DNA of 64,000 bases from NCBI GenBank assembly GCA_002118135.1, contig BDIU01000325.1:62001-126000 (forward strand). The letters are read 5' to 3'. Made by a program: the position numbers and the translations under genes. Positions 1 through 13,100 of the stretch are shown here, piece by piece (within the stretch, counting starts at the first letter, position 1; each line of letters begins with the position of its first letter). Below the pieces are notes generated by a model. That model was not told where the DNA came from and did no database searches. It was given only the letters and a program-made list of their open reading frames with translations. This DNA is from Trebouxia sp. TZW2008 (lineage: Eukaryota; Chlorophyta; Trebouxiophyceae; Trebouxiales; Trebouxiaceae).

Positions 1-1258
1 GTAGGTACGCAACAAAGAGTACTTTGAGCTTCTCCGCCAGCTAGGGACTCGCACATCATAACCACAGGCACATGCGCATCACAACTGACCGCTGGATGAA
101 GGCAAGGTGCAGCACTTGCCTCATGTCATGCCTTGAAAGCCATGAAATGCACCTCAAAAACAGCTGTGCCTGCCAGCAGAGGCATGTTTGCTGGCCATGG
201 CCCAAGCACAGATTACGGTTGCTGCACAAACTTAGGTATCAATGCCCCAAGGATAGTAGTACAATGCCTATGTATCACTTCAAACTCCCTCCCTAGTTAC
301 TGATTGAACTACCTCAAACGGTTTCAGTATTGCTGACTGATGCTGGACAAGTTTGTCGTTCGGTGTACAAAGTACAAAATCACATCCCAGATACTTCAGT
401 GCATCACCAATGTCTATACTCACATTATGCGTGAAAGAATCACAATGCTCCAAAGTTCCCCGTGACAGGACTTCGAAGAGCAAATTTCTGATGACTTTCC
501 ACACACGACGACCCCATGATGCGTGCACACACCACTGACTTCCCGCAAAAAGCTCCCTGAGCAGTTCTTGACATGACTATCCAGCAGAAAACACCCGCAG
601 AGCTGTCACAGCAGACTACTGCCTGTGTGACACAGTCTACTTGTGATTGCTGCAAGTTCAGAATAGCAGGTAACAAAGCAGCAAGAAGTACAGCTCAGAA
701 CAGATGCAGAGGAAAAGCTGGAAAAGAAAAAAAAGGGAGGTAATGGGCCAAGTGAGAAAAGAGATGCCTGCCACAGAGTGAGGCTCAAAATTCAGGCTCC
801 AAAATCTGCGGCAAAGCCAGTATACATCTGCACTGTTGGGAGTTGCTGATACATTGCGTGACACTTTGCCAATCTGCCCCAAATTGCAGCAATCAGGTGC
901 ACCTGCCAGGTCTGACTCCCAATGTCCCGTGTGTCAAACACATTTTAAGTGAAAACTAGGCTGAACAAGTGCAGTTCTCAAGGTCAAAGGTAAAGGGGAA
1001 ACAGATCTTCTCGCTACAAAAGAAGTTTTGGTTCTTCAACCTTTGCAGCTGTCAATCAGGCGGCCAGCCAGACTAGGTGTCCTCAAAAAAAAGCTTCTAG
1101 TGATCGGCCAACAGCTGGAGGCTGGCTGCCTGTTGTTGCATTGGTTGTTGACAGGCAGGAAATTTCTCAAGGCAACTGTCTTGCTGCCTTACTGAAGAAT
1201 TTGGAATGAAATGGAGCAAGCAGGTTGCCAAGACACTGACAACTGCTCTAGTGCCACT
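1..1258. other. Region downstream of the RRM gene, mostly without support for genes
   Basis: This lies beyond the stop codon of the RRM gene on the minus strand. Apart from the weak ORF at 280-528, I see only a purine-rich stretch near 715-740 (pyrimidine-rich on the minus strand) and no convincing exon. No TTACA, the minus-strand form of the algal polyadenylation signal TGTAA, was found close to position 1259. Confidence 0.4.
280..528 (-). CDS. Hypothetical ORF, possible last exon of an unknown gene
   Basis: This is an open minus-strand frame of about 80 codons ending in TGA at 280-282. The translation looks protein-like rather than random: it starts with an amphipathic WGRRVWKVIRNLLFEVL stretch and includes IDIGDALKYLGCDFVL. 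I do not recognise the family. No ATG opens the frame, so if real it would be a 3' exon of a gene whose other exons lie between 528 and 1258. I could not find those exons. A chance ORF or a transposon remnant is equally possible. Confidence 0.25.
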   Translation of the reverse strand: MHASWGRRVWKVIRNLLFEVLSRGTLEHCDSFTHNVSIDIGDALKYLGCDFVLCTPNDKLVQHQSAILKPFEVVQSVTREGV

Positions 1259-4200
1259 TCACCCGTTTCCTGTTGTTGTGTAAGCTGTGGCAGCCTCTGA
1301 TACATTGCTAGGTTCAGTGCCCCTTTGAGGAGCCACAAAAGGGTTGATCGTGGGCAACCCCGTTGACTGCTCTGCCTGGTTTGGCAAGTGTGCAGCGTCG
1401 CTCTCTGCAGCCTGGGTCATCTGAGCAAGTGCTGCTGAAGTCAGTTCTGCGGTTCGACCCCTTGTGACAGAGGCCAGAATCACATTTGAAGGGGAACTTA
1501 TTGGATGGGTCACTATAGGAGTGAGCCTCCTCCCGCCCAGATCATCAGCCAGAGACAGAGCTTCAAGATCACTCACAATTTCAGGTGACACATCAGCAGC
1601 AGCTGCAGGGTCGACGCTGACTGCAGCTTCGCTAGGTAAACTGGGGTGAGACGCAGGCTGAGTCGAGGTGGCAGACTTAGCCTGAGACAGTCTTGACTGA
1701 GGGTTCTGATAGAAGGGCGTTCTGGCAGGGGCTCTTCCAGGCGTCCTGCCTCCGTGAGGGCTGTGAGACAACCGTGTGTCGAAAGCGCTTTGCACAGATG
1801 GGTATGTGAGACCCATGCCGGTCTGCTGGGCAGCTGAGAAGGGCTGGACCCCTGCACCTAGAACTGCAAGAGTGACACCCCAGACTTTGACTTATGGTGT
1901 GCACTCAGACAGATGCATGTAGGATCTCAGAGCTCTCAAGGAGTTCATGGCAACGTGGGTCTAGAGAGGTTATCAACAGCTGAGCGTAGCAAAACAGTGT
2001 CTTGTCAGCAGCACTGCATGGGACTGACAACATTGCAAGGGTGGTGCAGCATTGTAAGTGTGTGTCAGCATTGCAAGTGTGTGACAGCATTGCATGTGTG
2101 TGACATCAGTGTAGCAAGCAGGGATCCTTCAGCACCATTCAATTGGCCTAAGCAGACACAACAATGAGCATGGTACAGCATGCATTGGCATGCCCTGAAG
2201 AAGCTTACTGGGTTGGTTTGCAGGATGCATGGGAGCCCATGCGTAGGCATGTCCTGGACCAAAAGCATATGCCACACCCTCTCCAGGCATGCCCATTCCC
2301 ATACCTCCTGTACAAAGTCATCGCAGCATGGCAAGCGCAAAAGAGGTCACTGACAATGCCAGCCAGCTGCAGATGTACACGGGTGTATTGATGTACGGCA
2401 TTGACACACAAATGACAGTTTGTTGGAAACAGCTGTGTGCAAACACAGCTGCACTGTTGTGAGGTTAGATGTATGTCCTCAACAATAGCATTGCAGAGCA
2501 ACTGTGGAGATGGCAACAGCCAAATGCCCAGCAAAATACAAAATAATCCATGCACATGTCTCTTGTCTGCAGTTACTGATGATCCTGAAAGGCTGTCAGC
2601 TTGCGCAATGGCTGAAGTAATGTGCATGACATCAAAACCGAATGTACTGTGCAGGTAGCACCAATCGAATTGACCTTGACTCGGCCCTCTTGGAGACATC
2701 CCAACAGCTGCTGGGCCCATCCCATAGGGTCTCAGCCACCCCTGAGCCAACCCCAGGGGAGTCATTGCCCCAGGCCACTGCTGCCCGCCCCATTGTTGCA
2801 TTGCCTGAGCGCAGTCACAGCAACATGTTCAGCTGTTAATTCAATAAATGTTGTTTTCTTGCCATTCACTGCCAGAATTCCACTGTCATTGCATGATACA
2901 TCGATGATATCACAGCAGCTGTCACGCACTGAAGGTGTCTGCAGCTGATGTGCAGAGGCCTTACACAGGCAGCAAGCTCTGCAAAGCAAGTGATCTGCAA
3001 TATGTGACGCAGCACGATGCTGCCTTCTGATGGCTGAGTGCACTCATGTAACGCTGTGCACAAAGGCTGATGGCTTGCAAAACCAACCTGCCGCTGATGC
3101 AGCATGAGCTGGTGCTGCTGCATGGCATATTGCTGCTGGTGCTGAGCAAGCAGCTGCTGCTGCCGTTGCTGCTGGTGCTGCAAGCCAATTGGCATTGGGA
3201 CCCCGGGCGAGCCTCCACCAGCCACAGACTGCATCTGCTGTATGGCTGGAGGAGCCTACAAACAGCAAGAACAGCAAGCTCACTCAAAGTGAGACAAAGA
3301 CGCAGCATGATTCATATTAGGCCATTGGGACATGCCTGATGGCGGATTTATCTTCTTGTTGCTTGCTTCGGTGTTGTGCCAATTGGAATGCTCAGCAAAA
3401 CAGTACTAGCAACTACGCCATATGGCTTGCAAGCATGAGCTCAGAAGGTGCTGAAACCCGGATACTCTTCATTCAAAGGGAAAGCATATGTGACACAGCG
3501 CTGCATTGCAGGCTGCTGCTTTAATACAGCACTGCTGTACACATGATCAATTTGCATTTGACAGATTGAGACCAAGCATGTTGTGCAGGTCACAAACTTG
3601 CTATGCTTGCGCAAGTCAGCTGATTTGCACCAGACATCTAACTCAGAAAAGCCTGACTTGCGCGCACGTTCAATTGCGCACAAAAGACATCATGGTGGAA
3701 TCTCCCCTACCTGATTTGGTGGCTGCTGAAACGAAGAAGGCAAACGCGCCTCAGCAGATCTAGCAGTGGCTTGTGGTGAGAAAGATTGAGCCCAGCCTGA
3801 TGACCTCAGACCAGGGTCTTGCAATCTGCCTGGAAAGATGGGCACTGATGAAGGTAGCTGACTAGTTATGACAGATTGACGTGGAGGCGCTGAGGGAAAC
3901 AAGACAGGACTGCTAGCTGTGCTGCTTTCAACCCTCGGTGGTGCATATTGCCTGCCTGCAAAGTCAAGTCACCGCTCATGAACTTCCCATGCCTGCTTGT
4001 GAGGTCATACATCAGCTCAGCAAGGTACTATGGCCAGCTACAAATGCTTCGCCACTGAGTGCAGGTGGAACTTGAGACAGCTGCAGCCATCACACTGAGA
4101 CGACAGAAGATGCATGAAGATATGGGTGATTGAACGCGCGCCCGATTTTCAGAGTACCCTACAAAAAGGTATTGCAGCATGCACAGTTGAGGTGAGTCAC

Positions 4201-5763
4201 AAACAATCATCCCCAAGACTATGGTGCTGACATCATGCAAGGTGCTCTATAACACATCTGTGTCAATTTTTTACCCCAGCACTTGATGCTGCGACTGAAT
4301 GAACTTTGCAGGCAACCAGACTTGCGCTTGGCTGCAATGACATGTTCTAACTCACAATCAAGATGTCTTGCTAGTGTCCCAGGCAAGGGTTTGCAGGAAA
4401 CAAAGAGAAGTCAATGAGCTCCGTGCTGCATACCTGGTGTTGAAATCATGCATTCAATGTATCTTACGCCCATCATTTGTTTATGCCTGCTATGCCTGGC
4501 TTGCTCTGCGACTTCAGAACTGGTGAATCGGACATAGGCCACGCCAGTCCCTGCCTGTCTGCCCTGCCTATCATCTCTTACTTCAAGGTGGACATTCTCA
4601 GGACTCAACTGAAAACCTGGAGGAACAAGCAAAGCCAGCATTTGTAGACAGCCAAATGACAGCTTATGCAACTCATCTGGCATTCAACAGCGCCATCAGC
4701 ACTGCAAACGTTTGTGTGCACAATCCCAAGTTCAGCTCAGCTGAAATAGGCGCATCAACTCTGCATGCATGACACATGTGCGCTTATTCTAATGCACACA
4801 CCTTGCTCAGCAGGAAGCGGCAATTAATTACCTTGGAAAAAGTCCAAAACGTCTGCAACAGTGGCTGAGTATGGCAGGCCCCTCAGTTTGAGTGTTGATC
4901 CATCTGAGCTGATGACAGCAGACAAGCTTTGCTGCAATCTAGATGCTGGCTGCGACTGCAGCTGTTCCGCCTGCTGGGCAAACAAGCTACGCAAGCTGAT
5001 TCCTTGCACAGAGGCTTGAGAAACAATTGCACGCTCAGATGCTGTCAGAGGAGAGACTAGCAAGCGTTGATTTCCAAAAGGCTGGTTGTTTCTGCTAAGG
5101 GCAAATTGCTGGGCAGTCTCACTTGCTACTTCAACTATTGCTGTTGTGCTGCCGCCCGCATCGCTGAAGACTGTGACGCTATCTAAACCGCTGCGAATCT
5201 CTACACCTTCTAAGAAATCCGCAACGTCTTGAGCACTGGCTGAAGGTGGCAAACCCGCGACCCTGACGATGGTTGCCTCGTGAGACGCAGGGTCGCGAGC
5301 AACGCCGCCTGTTGCTGCATCTACGTGGCCAATATCAGACTCGCCTGCTTCAAATATCCTGTGCAGCAAGAGGCAATATAGCGCGAGAGCTCCCTCAGCG
5401 TGTCTGACTTCACCGCGTGAGTCAGACCAGGGCTTACTCGATGTATCTGCTCCCGAGATGCTGACGATTTTTGGTTCTGAGTGCCTCGCCGGCCTCGGTC
5501 CGGCTGCTAAGCTGCACATACGCCTCGCCAGTTGTTCTGCCTGCACGGTCTCTGAAAGGTTTTCTCGCAACATCTGGCGACAGACACAGCAAACCGCACA
5601 TGGACGCACCGTTCCGTCTGCAGATTTCTACCCTTGTCACAGCCAAGGGAGCAAGAAACCGTAAGATGTCGTCATCGACAGCCCGATAGGGTAGACCTCG
5701 AAGCCTCAAGACTCGCGAGCGTGCAGGACGGGCAGGCCTGCTGCTCGGGTCACTGACAAGCAT
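1259..5763 (-). CDS. Three-RRM RNA-binding protein, hnRNP H/F - ESRP (fusilli) type
   Basis: Likely a nuclear RNA-binding protein acting in splicing control, inferred from its family. Model exons (minus): 5763-5610, 5540-5438, 5358-4832, 4616-4434, 3955-3711, 3255-3088, 2804-2675, 2307-2209, 1851-1259. All phases agree and give 733 aa ending in TGA. Three quasi-RRMs are visible. RRM1 (about aa 20-85) carries LRLRGLPYRAVDDD and GSRYIEIF. RRM2 (about aa 114-192) carries VRVAGLPPSASAQDV. RRM3 (about aa 244-322) carries LKLRGLPYSATVADV and GVRYIECM. The G-LP-Y/P and RYIE signatures are typical of hnRNP H/F and ESRP, not of classical RNP1/RNP2 RRMs. After aa 322 comes a low-complexity tail: a Gln-rich block (exon 6, aa 405-460), a Gly/Met-rich block (exon 8) and a Ser/Thr/Ala-rich C-terminus. 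The ATG at 5763 is the first in frame before RRM1. The first intron is only 69 nt. Confidence 0.85.
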
Positions 5764-7101
5764 GCTCTGCGAAGGCAGACATACCCCGCCCTGATACAAC
5801 CAAACTAAAAAAGAAAAAAGGGACCAACAAACCGAACGATTTCACGACCACCACTGCCTGCTTGGCCCCATCGAACCTGAACAGCCAAGCCAAAACTCAA
5901 TAGCAAGCTCAAGCCACAGCGGGATCATCCGCGATGATCATCACGATCAGTCATTGTTGCAATACAATCGATGACAGCAAAAATTCAAAGTGGCTGCAGC
6001 CACGCTGCAGCTTCAGACGAACAAACTTCGCTATCAGGTCATGACCTGCTGATTACGAATATAAGCTAAAGTTCACGTCATAGCCTTGAAGCACGGGCTT
6101 GACAAGCCACGTAAGTCCACTTAATCCCCTACTTAGCTAAGCTATGAGGAATAATTTGCAATGCAGATTCATGTGCAGCTTGTTGTTGCGCGGTTGCGAA
6201 CGATTCAGTGTTCAAATGTTAGTCCTTGGAAAGCTTCCCTGATGTGCATGATTGCTCTGCACGCCAAACAAGGGGACACAAAAGGACAGACAATATGGTC
6301 CGGTCTCAAAAGTTGCGCAATGCAAGTTTGCAAGTTCTTGGCGCCTTGGTCCTGATCAGGTCAGCATTGCGACGTCTGTTGAGTGTATCTGCTACCTTTC
6401 ATACGCAAGTCGTGCCATGCAGCAAGATTGCTCGAAATGCAACTACAAGGTCCAATCTATGTCGAATGAACGTGCTGCGGTGATCATGCATTTTGGAGGC
6501 AATTGGCGGCAGGAAACTCGTTCTATGGGGGTGCGAGTGGGGTCTCTGCGGGCTTTCTTAGCACATGTAAACGGTGACCGCTTGAGATTTTGCGACAATT
6601 GGCCTGCAGGAACGCTGACGTGATATGCTTTTGTCGGTCTGACAGCTGACTTGCAACTAGCATTGTAGCTGCTTCTGGCGGCAATTTTGACAAAAAAGTG
6701 AGGCATGCATCGGTGGAGGCAATCTGATGTTGGATTCTCCGATTTCGAGCTTAAAAGCAGATTATATTAGCGCGTATTGCGTGATAAGTGCAGCCAAGCT
6801 GACGTCAACAGCGTAAAGTTACGGCACGTGCGCTGTAAATCGGGCAAGCTCGCGAGCAGATTGCGAGCACGGGATAGCAATCGAGTCGTCCCTGTCAAGG
6901 CGTCGGGACATGTCATTCCCCAGCGGTTTTGCAATGCGCTCAGATTTTTTCAAAGTTTGGCTCAATTCAATCAACGGTGATATCAATCTGAAAGCATAGC
7001 TCTGTTGTCGATTTGTCCTCTAGCATACTGTGACTGTCGATGCTACGTGACATTTTGACATGGGTGAGACATCTGACACGGAAGTGCTGGTGTTACTAGC
7101 A
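5764..7101. other. Intergenic: promoter side of the RRM gene and 3' side of TRAPPC8
   Basis: This 1.3 kb separates two genes in the same minus orientation. Several plus-strand ORFs of 60-120 codons occur at 6161-6623, but none resembles a known protein and none has convincing splice sites. I see no tRNA, repeat array or mobile element here. The region just upstream of 5763 is A-rich on the plus strand. Confidence 0.5.
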
Positions 7102-10100
7102 TTACAACACCTGCTGCTGCACTGCAACCTCTATTGTAGGTCCAACTGCTATGCCAGACAGACCCTCAAGTGCAGGATACGTCCATGACACTGAGTAATC
7201 AGGCAAACAGTGCACGCCAGGCATGAAACACACAGCATGCAGCGGCATATCAACACATTGACCAGCAGCGACATCAAGCACATTCACATGCGTCTGTCCA
7301 CTCCATAAACAATCAAGCGTTGGCGCCAAATCCCTCTGGCTGGCAGATGCATCGAGCATGGGTGGCAGAACAGCAGGCAGAACTGGACTGTCTGTAGTTG
7401 TGCGTCTGGGGGTTGACATGCCAGAGGGGGGACCCCCTGCACTGGCCCTGGGGGTCGATCTGCCAGATGCTGAATCTGTTGTGCCCCTTGGCATGGCCCT
7501 GCCGGGGGTAGGTGGGGGTAGATCCCTTGAGGGGCGGGAGGTCTGCCTTCCAGTTGTGGATGCTGTGTCTGGCATGTCCTGCTTGGCTATAGGCTGCCAA
7601 GCGCCAGGCACTGCAGAATGCGTGATGCTTCAAGTCACAATGCACATGATTGTCCATTCACTGGCTCAGGGCCAGGCACTGCAGATTGCAACATGCCTCT
7701 GGTCGTGATAGACATGGCTGTCAAACCAACTAGAAGTCCTCTCCAGAATGCAAAGTCCCCTTGACATGATAGACATCACCATCTGACCATGAACCAGTTG
7801 GTGCAGTCCTTGAAATGTTGACTGCATATGCTGGGATGCTGACAAAAAGCTTGCTGTATGGCCTGATATTACGGCGAGGTACAAACTGTCACATGCTGTG
7901 TGTTTGCGCAACACACAGATTTAGCAAACGCATAATGGGAACGCATCCAAGTGCATGTGCCTTGAAGTGCATTAGGCCTGGGTTTTGTGTGACGTGTACT
8001 GCTTTTCTGATGTTGTGGTGGCAAGACAAGATTAGATGAACACACACCTAACATCTGCCCTAGAATGTGCAGCGCAGTACTCTGTTTGTCACATTATCAT
8101 TTTTGTACGTATGATCATCATGACATCATCGTCACAAGTACTTGTTGTTGTCACTACTACTACAATGTTTGTGATGGTTGTGATTGCCGTTGTGATGGAC
8201 CATACCGCTATTTTGATGCTGTGGTGGCAATCTCTGCTGGATGCCTGCCTCCACCACCAGCGATGCTGAGCTTTGCAGGCAGTTGCGCAGTCTGAGCTGG
8301 ATGGGCACCTCACACACCGGCTGCGCTTCGAAGTTATGCTGCAGGGAGTCTGCCACATTGACCAGCATGCGTACGGGGGCTTGTGACTGCATATCAATGA
8401 GAGCAGGCTTCAGACACACTATAGCAATGATACACAAGGGAGCCTGTGACTGAAATTTGGCGTAAAAAGGCTTCGTACACACATTGACCAGCATTCATAT
8501 TGGGGGCTGTGACTGCATATCAACGGGAAGAGGGTTTAGATACAACACGAACATGATGCTTTTTGGGCTGTGCATCAAAGTTGTGCTGCAGGGAGTCTGC
8601 CACATTTACCAGCATCCGGATTGGGAGCTGTGACTGCAGTCACACATCGACAGTAGTCAGTGGCAAAGGCTTGCCTTGAACAGTATATATCATCGGTATT
8701 AGGGGAGGTGACTGCAAAGTAATGAAAAGGGCCTGGATACATGCATTGACCATTGTCCACATTGGCGGCTGTGCATCAAAGTTACGTTGCAGGGAGTCTG
8801 GCACATTGACCAGCATGCGTATTGGGGGCTGTGACTGCAAGTCAAAACAAAGCTTAACAGACATATGAGCATGTTGCAATAAACCTTTGCTATTGGTGAA
8901 ACAGGTATTTGTATATCTCTGCATCTTATCCTGCAGCAGCAGCATGCATATGGGAGGCGGTGCCAGCAAAACGATGCAAAGAGTCGCTACATACACATGG
9001 ACCATCATGCGTATGGAGTGCTGTGACTGCAATCAAATGTCAGACCTTCGCAGATTCAGCAACACGCGTATGAGAGGCTGCAAGTCAACGGCAAAATGCA
9101 TCATTCATACACGTGCACGTCGTTCAGCACAGCTTCTGGCTGTAGACCATGCACATGGGCCCTAGTGCTGCTTGCTGATCTGTGCCATAGCAGACAACTT
9201 GATGCACGAAGGCATGATGCAAGCGGTGCTGTTGCATGCAAGGGGCAACAACTAAGCACATGCAATGCTGCATGACTGCAAGCCCTCATGCTGATATATG
9301 TCGAACTTGGCATAACTTGCCAGCAGGCACAACACAGGCCGTCGTCCAGATCATGTGAGTTGCACACATGCTTGAGCCTAGTGCTTTGAGTGCGCGGTCC
9401 CTTGCTCTTTGTTCTTGTTCAACAGCTCAAGCTGTTGCTGCCAGCTGTTGGCAATTACAGCAAGCCAACACATACAAATGCTCATGACAGCTCAGCTTTG
9501 CATGGTGGCTCTGCAACCAGGCGTACTTGAAGATGACAGTTGTAGAGGTGATGGACGCCCATGTGACCCTGAGCTGTTTGCCAACACAGCAGCAAGTCAG
9601 GGCCCTGCTGGGAAGTGGAAGGGCCAGGGCTGCCTGGAAGAGCCCCTCGCTGTGTGTGTGAGCTGGTTGCTGCAGCCCCTTGCTGGGGGGGCGCCCCTGC
9701 TCTCTGAGAGGGGTTGTGAGAGGGGTTGTCTTGCTTGTGGAAATGCTGTACGGGTGCAGACCGTGGATTGAGCCTGCTTGTCTCACCTGTATACAGCAGC
9801 TAGCTGTTTAGTACATGAACGTGTTACTGTAGCAGTGGCATGCACATTGCTGTTGTGCCATGCCCATGTCAGCATGAGTACTGTCGGGGTGCCCCTGCCC
9901 TGTGAGAGGGATTGTGTTGTTTATGGGTATGCTGTATGGGTGCTGACCATGGGTTAAGCCTGTTTGTTGTGCCTACAACAAGCAGCGTGCTGATTACAGC
10001 CTTTTGCAATTCATAGTGCCGTTTGCATATGCTAAACAGATACTGACAACACAATGGGAAGTAGCCAGTGGCAGGCAATCTGTTGTTGCATGCCTGTGGC

Positions 10101-13100
10101 GCCGGCATAAAGCAGGTTCCTGACTCCTCTTGCAAACAGCATGCAAGCTGGCACCGTAAACAGTAACATGCTAGGCATACCATAAGCCATCAAAAGGATA
10201 TGCACGCTTATGAGCTATGACTCAACAGGTCTGAGTCATCAAACGCCACCCCGCCTCAACCAATATTTTGCCCCATATGCACAATTGTGTTGTTTTGGCT
10301 CAGATGTGTTGCATTGTAGCATTACCCGAAGGTGTCAGCTGTGACGGGAATGGATGAAGGTAGAAGAAGAGGGATGCTCTGCCAGCAGGCTGCAGCACAG
10401 TATCATATGACACTGACAAGCTGGCAGCTGACTCGTCCCCTGAGTCTCTGCCAGAAGTTGACTCAGCTCCTGAGTCAAGATGGCTGAGTCCCCAATGTGA
10501 GCTTGTGCATGAGAGATGCTGTAAGGTCAGTTGTGGCGCATCCTGTAGTAACACCACATGAAGATGATTGGCGTTCTGACAAAGAAGAAGGCCAGAGCGC
10601 TGATCCAGCAGAGTATGAGTTGTCCTCCTGACAGCTGATGAAATCATTGTGTTGTGGACCAAGCTGCATCAGCACTGAGCTGGGCCATGTAATGAAATGA
10701 TCAAGCTTTGCCAGCAGCAGCATCCAGAAGCAGCAGCAGCAGGTATGGTTTTATATAAATGTGTGCTTGATTGCCTCTGCTTTCAGCAAGGAGCAGAGTA
10801 AGGGCGTCGCAATTTGTGTTGGGCTTTGTACCAAAGGTCAATCACAGCAGCCAGCCCTAGCAGGGAATCAATCAGTAGGCACAAGGGAGTGCACACTGTT
10901 ACCTGTGCAAGAGTAAGCTTGAGCTGCAGCAGGTCACGGTGTAAGCTTTCTGGGCACAGGGAGAGGGAAGGTGTGATGGATAGGGAAGGCAAAACCTCCA
11001 CAGCTTGAGTCATGCGCAGCAGCCTACATCACTAGCACTTGCGTTCAGATTCAAGTTGTGCTACAGATCAACAATAGACTTCAGACTGAGACCTGAAACA
11101 GGAGCCTACATCAGAAGACGGATTGATGATTTCAATTGGCCTTGGGGCAGCACTCCGCTATGCAATGACATGCTGCAGCAGAAAATGACTGTGAGTTATG
11201 CTGACCTGAACCTCATGCCTTCAACCAATGTCACTGGATCGTGATACCACACACAATGCAAGGTGAGCAGGGCAAGACTTTCCAGATCTGCTTTCTTGAT
11301 GGTTTCATTTCATCTCAAGGAAGTCCTTTCAGCATGCTGGTCACTAACTATAGCATCAGAAGACTGACCTGAATCTCATGCCTTCAACTGGTGTCACTGG
11401 CTCATAGTACCACACACAATGAAAGGTCAGCAGGCCAGGGCTTCTTGGATGGACCCACAGGGGCCATTCCAAAAAGCCCTGGGGCTGCAGACTGGATCTG
11501 CTGCCCCATATGAACATCGTTTGGGAGCCCTTCAGGGTGATGGATGTTTCCTCAGTCTGCTGTGATGTACTTGCCTCCCCTGAGGATCTGTCTGTGGCTG
11601 CATGCATAACAGTCAATCAGTAATTACTAATGGCAAACAGTGCTTTGAACTGTCCTCTCAAGACACATCAATGTCATGCTGCATGCTTCCCACAGCCCAT
11701 GAAAACAGTGTTTAATCTAGAGTGATGTGCTTGCTCCCCACTGTGGATCTGTCCATGGCTGCATACATAACAGTCCACGAGTCAACAATGTACTTGCTTT
11801 GATCCTGTGTGTAGGATTGCCAAACTTGGGGAGAGGGAGACTAATGATGGACACTTCAGTGTTATGCTGCATGCTTCATGTGACCCATGTGAACAGAAGA
11901 TGAAGTCTTCCTCAGTCTGCTCTGATATATTTGCGTCTCATCAGCATCTGCTTGTTGCTGCAAAGCCGACATTACCATCATGTCATCAACCACTGAAGCC
12001 TCAGCCCAGTGACTGACGCGATGTGCAGTTACCGAGCTGAATCTGTGGTTGTTAACACGTGTTGGTCAATGTTGCAAAGGCATCTTTGGGAACATTGCAG
12101 CAGCCGTGCTGATGCGCTTGCATCTGTTCAGTATCTGCTTGTTGCTACAGAGGCACCATTGCATTTCGCCAACCGCAGCTCCAGCCCAGTGACTGACGCA
12201 GTACATTTACTAAGCTGAAGCTGTGGTTGGTGACATGGTAACAGTATATTGGTCACTGATGGGAACCCATCTTTGGAAGCATTGCAGCAGTGCCTGAGAC
12301 GCTCATCTTGAAGCTGTGGCTGAGCACACACCTTTGCTGACAGTATACTACAGCAGCAATGTTGCTGCAAAGGCCACATTGCCATGTCACCAATCACAGC
12401 TCCAAGTCAGCAACAGATGCAATACAGTTACAGTTACTAAGCTGGAGCTGTGATCAGTGATGTGGCAATGTCATGTCAGTCACTGATGTGCGGCTGTGTT
12501 TCAGGACATTGCATAGAAATTGGCACAGGGAAGCCCAATTGGCGAGAGCATCATCAAAATAAGACACAGACATCAGCATGTAATTGTTGGGCTGCTTTCA
12601 CCCACAAGGGCTTCCAAAAATCCCTCAAGGGCTAGACTTTGCCTTTATTTTTCCAAACTACAACAGACGGTTGCTCAATCTATGCTTGCATCTCAGCAGA
12701 AAGCACAGACATTGTCACTGTACAAGTGACGTCACCACGCAAAAGTGTTTTCCACCAGGAAAAAGCAGGGAATTCTGCCTTCTTACCAGAAAGCGCTGAC
12801 GATGCCTATGATTGCAGCTCCTCATCACGCAATGGGCAGAACACATATGTCTGGCTGATGATCATGCAGCAAACAAGTGAACAGATTATTCCATGTCATG
12901 ACAGATCTGGGTCAGTGCAATCTCTGTTCTCACCAGAAGGCGCTGATGACGCCTCTAACTGAAGTCCCTCATCACGCAATGGTCATAACTCGTCTGAGTG
13001 GCTGATGACCATGCATCAAACAAATGCACAATCCAGGCACTGCACCCTACCAGAGAGCACAGACACTTCCACAGCACAAATGGCACCACATCAAAAAGCA

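Noticed and set aside
6161..6623. Plus-strand ORFs in the gap between the RRM gene and TRAPPC8
   Set aside because: The overlapping frames share no recognisable content or splice structure and look like chance ORFs.
9101..9771. Cysteine- and leucine-rich ORFs on both strands around TRAPPC8 exon 20
   Set aside because: They are shadows of the exon and of TGCATG-rich intron sequence; only the frame of 9786-9527 continues the TRAPPC8 reading frame.
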